Below are positions 21,492 to 21,712 of a DNA stretch of 21,712 nucleotides, one piece after another. The position numbers were made by a program, and so were the translations under genes. The stretch covers positions 1-21,712 of the forward strand of contig DBXI01000027.1 in the NCBI GenBank assembly GCA_002309255.1, written 5' to 3'. Position 1 is the first letter of the stretch; each line of letters starts with the position of its first letter. The notes under the pieces are model-generated. The model was not told the origin of the DNA. It saw only the letters and a program-made list of their open reading frames with translations, and ran no database searches. The DNA is from Bacteroidales bacterium UBA1216. Lineage in GTDB: Bacteria; Bacteroidota; Bacteroidia; Bacteroidales; Paludibacteraceae.

Positions 21492-21712
21492 TTTGGCATC
21501 TGTACGCAATACTGTGCACTTTCGGATCACGACATGCGTGGGCGGAAAGTGAGATAGTAATTTATATTGAAAACAAGCACTATAAGAGGTGCTTGTTTTC
21601 AATATATTAGCGCCTTAGTCAAGAAAATTCATAATTCCGCCACCGATACCCGCGAATTCCCTTTATTTACGCAGCCAGCAAGCATGCATCATTAGGCTAT
21701 TAACACGTGATT
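21492..21712. other. Intergenic end of the window
   Basis: Apart from the hairpin at 21563-21606 I see no gene, tRNA or clear promoter here. Short frames on both strands contain frequent stops. A weaker dyad (CACTTTC near 21508 with GAAAGTG near 21545) lies before the main hairpin. Confidence 0.5.
21563..21606. terminator. Perfect 18-bp hairpin after the SVRLVR lipoprotein gene
   Basis: Eighteen bases (21563-21580, ending CAAGCAC) pair perfectly with 21589-21606 across an eight-base loop. The right arm is T-rich (TTGTTTTC). It probably ends the lipoprotein transcript and may serve both strands. Confidence 0.72.

Overview
The window looks like a Bacteroidales (phylum Bacteroidota) chromosome. 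Eight promoters match the Bacteroidota pattern of a TTTG-like box, about 20 bases, then TAnnTTTG. Strong Shine-Dalgarno sequences are rare. The protein families fit too: BspA-type leucine-rich repeats, DUF2723 membrane proteins, TlpA lipoproteins, an NtrC-type regulator without a DNA-binding domain, and paralogous lipoproteins ending in SVRLVR. I cannot name a genus; an uncultured gut or rumen lineage is a guess.

Layout. 1-635: two minus-strand genes, a cut-off unknown and a short nucleoside phosphorylase-like protein. 773-3449: a secreted leucine-rich-repeat protein overlapping thiL (thiamine-phosphate kinase). 3609-4046: a small unknown gene. 4047-5002: no intact gene, but decayed secreted-protein pieces, an 11-bp tandem repeat, a long inverted repeat and a 9-G run. 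5003-6313: a decaying nucleotidyltransferase gene divergent from a zeta-toxin-like kinase, which overlaps a 50-residue partner gene. 6463-12817: a pyruvate carboxylase/oxaloacetate decarboxylase-type protein, a glycosyltransferase and a large DUF2723 membrane protein. 12997-14178 (minus): the response regulator, with a promoter overlapping that of a secreted OB-fold protein (14424-16316). 16461-19291: TlpA-like thioredoxin lipoprotein and thrS. 19472-20280: a frameshifted KilA-N gene. 20391-20600: a candidate structured RNA. 20670-21491: an SVRLVR-type lipoprotein.

How the genes fit together. The housekeeping genes (thiL, the carboxyltransferase, thrS) carry GC-richer codons. They alternate with AT-richer, lineage-specific surface or mobile genes (leucine-rich repeat, KilA-N, SVRLVR lipoprotein). 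The glycosyltransferase and DUF2723 pair suggests envelope glycan or protein glycosylation work. The kinase with its overlapping small gene and the nucleotidyltransferase remnant suggest a toxin-antitoxin-like islet.

The most unusual content is non-coding: (i) seven nested stems over about 170 nt followed by an intrinsic terminator; (ii) four tracts of exactly four degenerate heptamers, three of them touching or close to a start codon; (iii) the palindrome ATCAGCCA-N4-TGGCTGAT three times, twice 17-19 nt before a start codon; (iv) further dispersed repeats. Family names rest on motif reading alone; no search was run.
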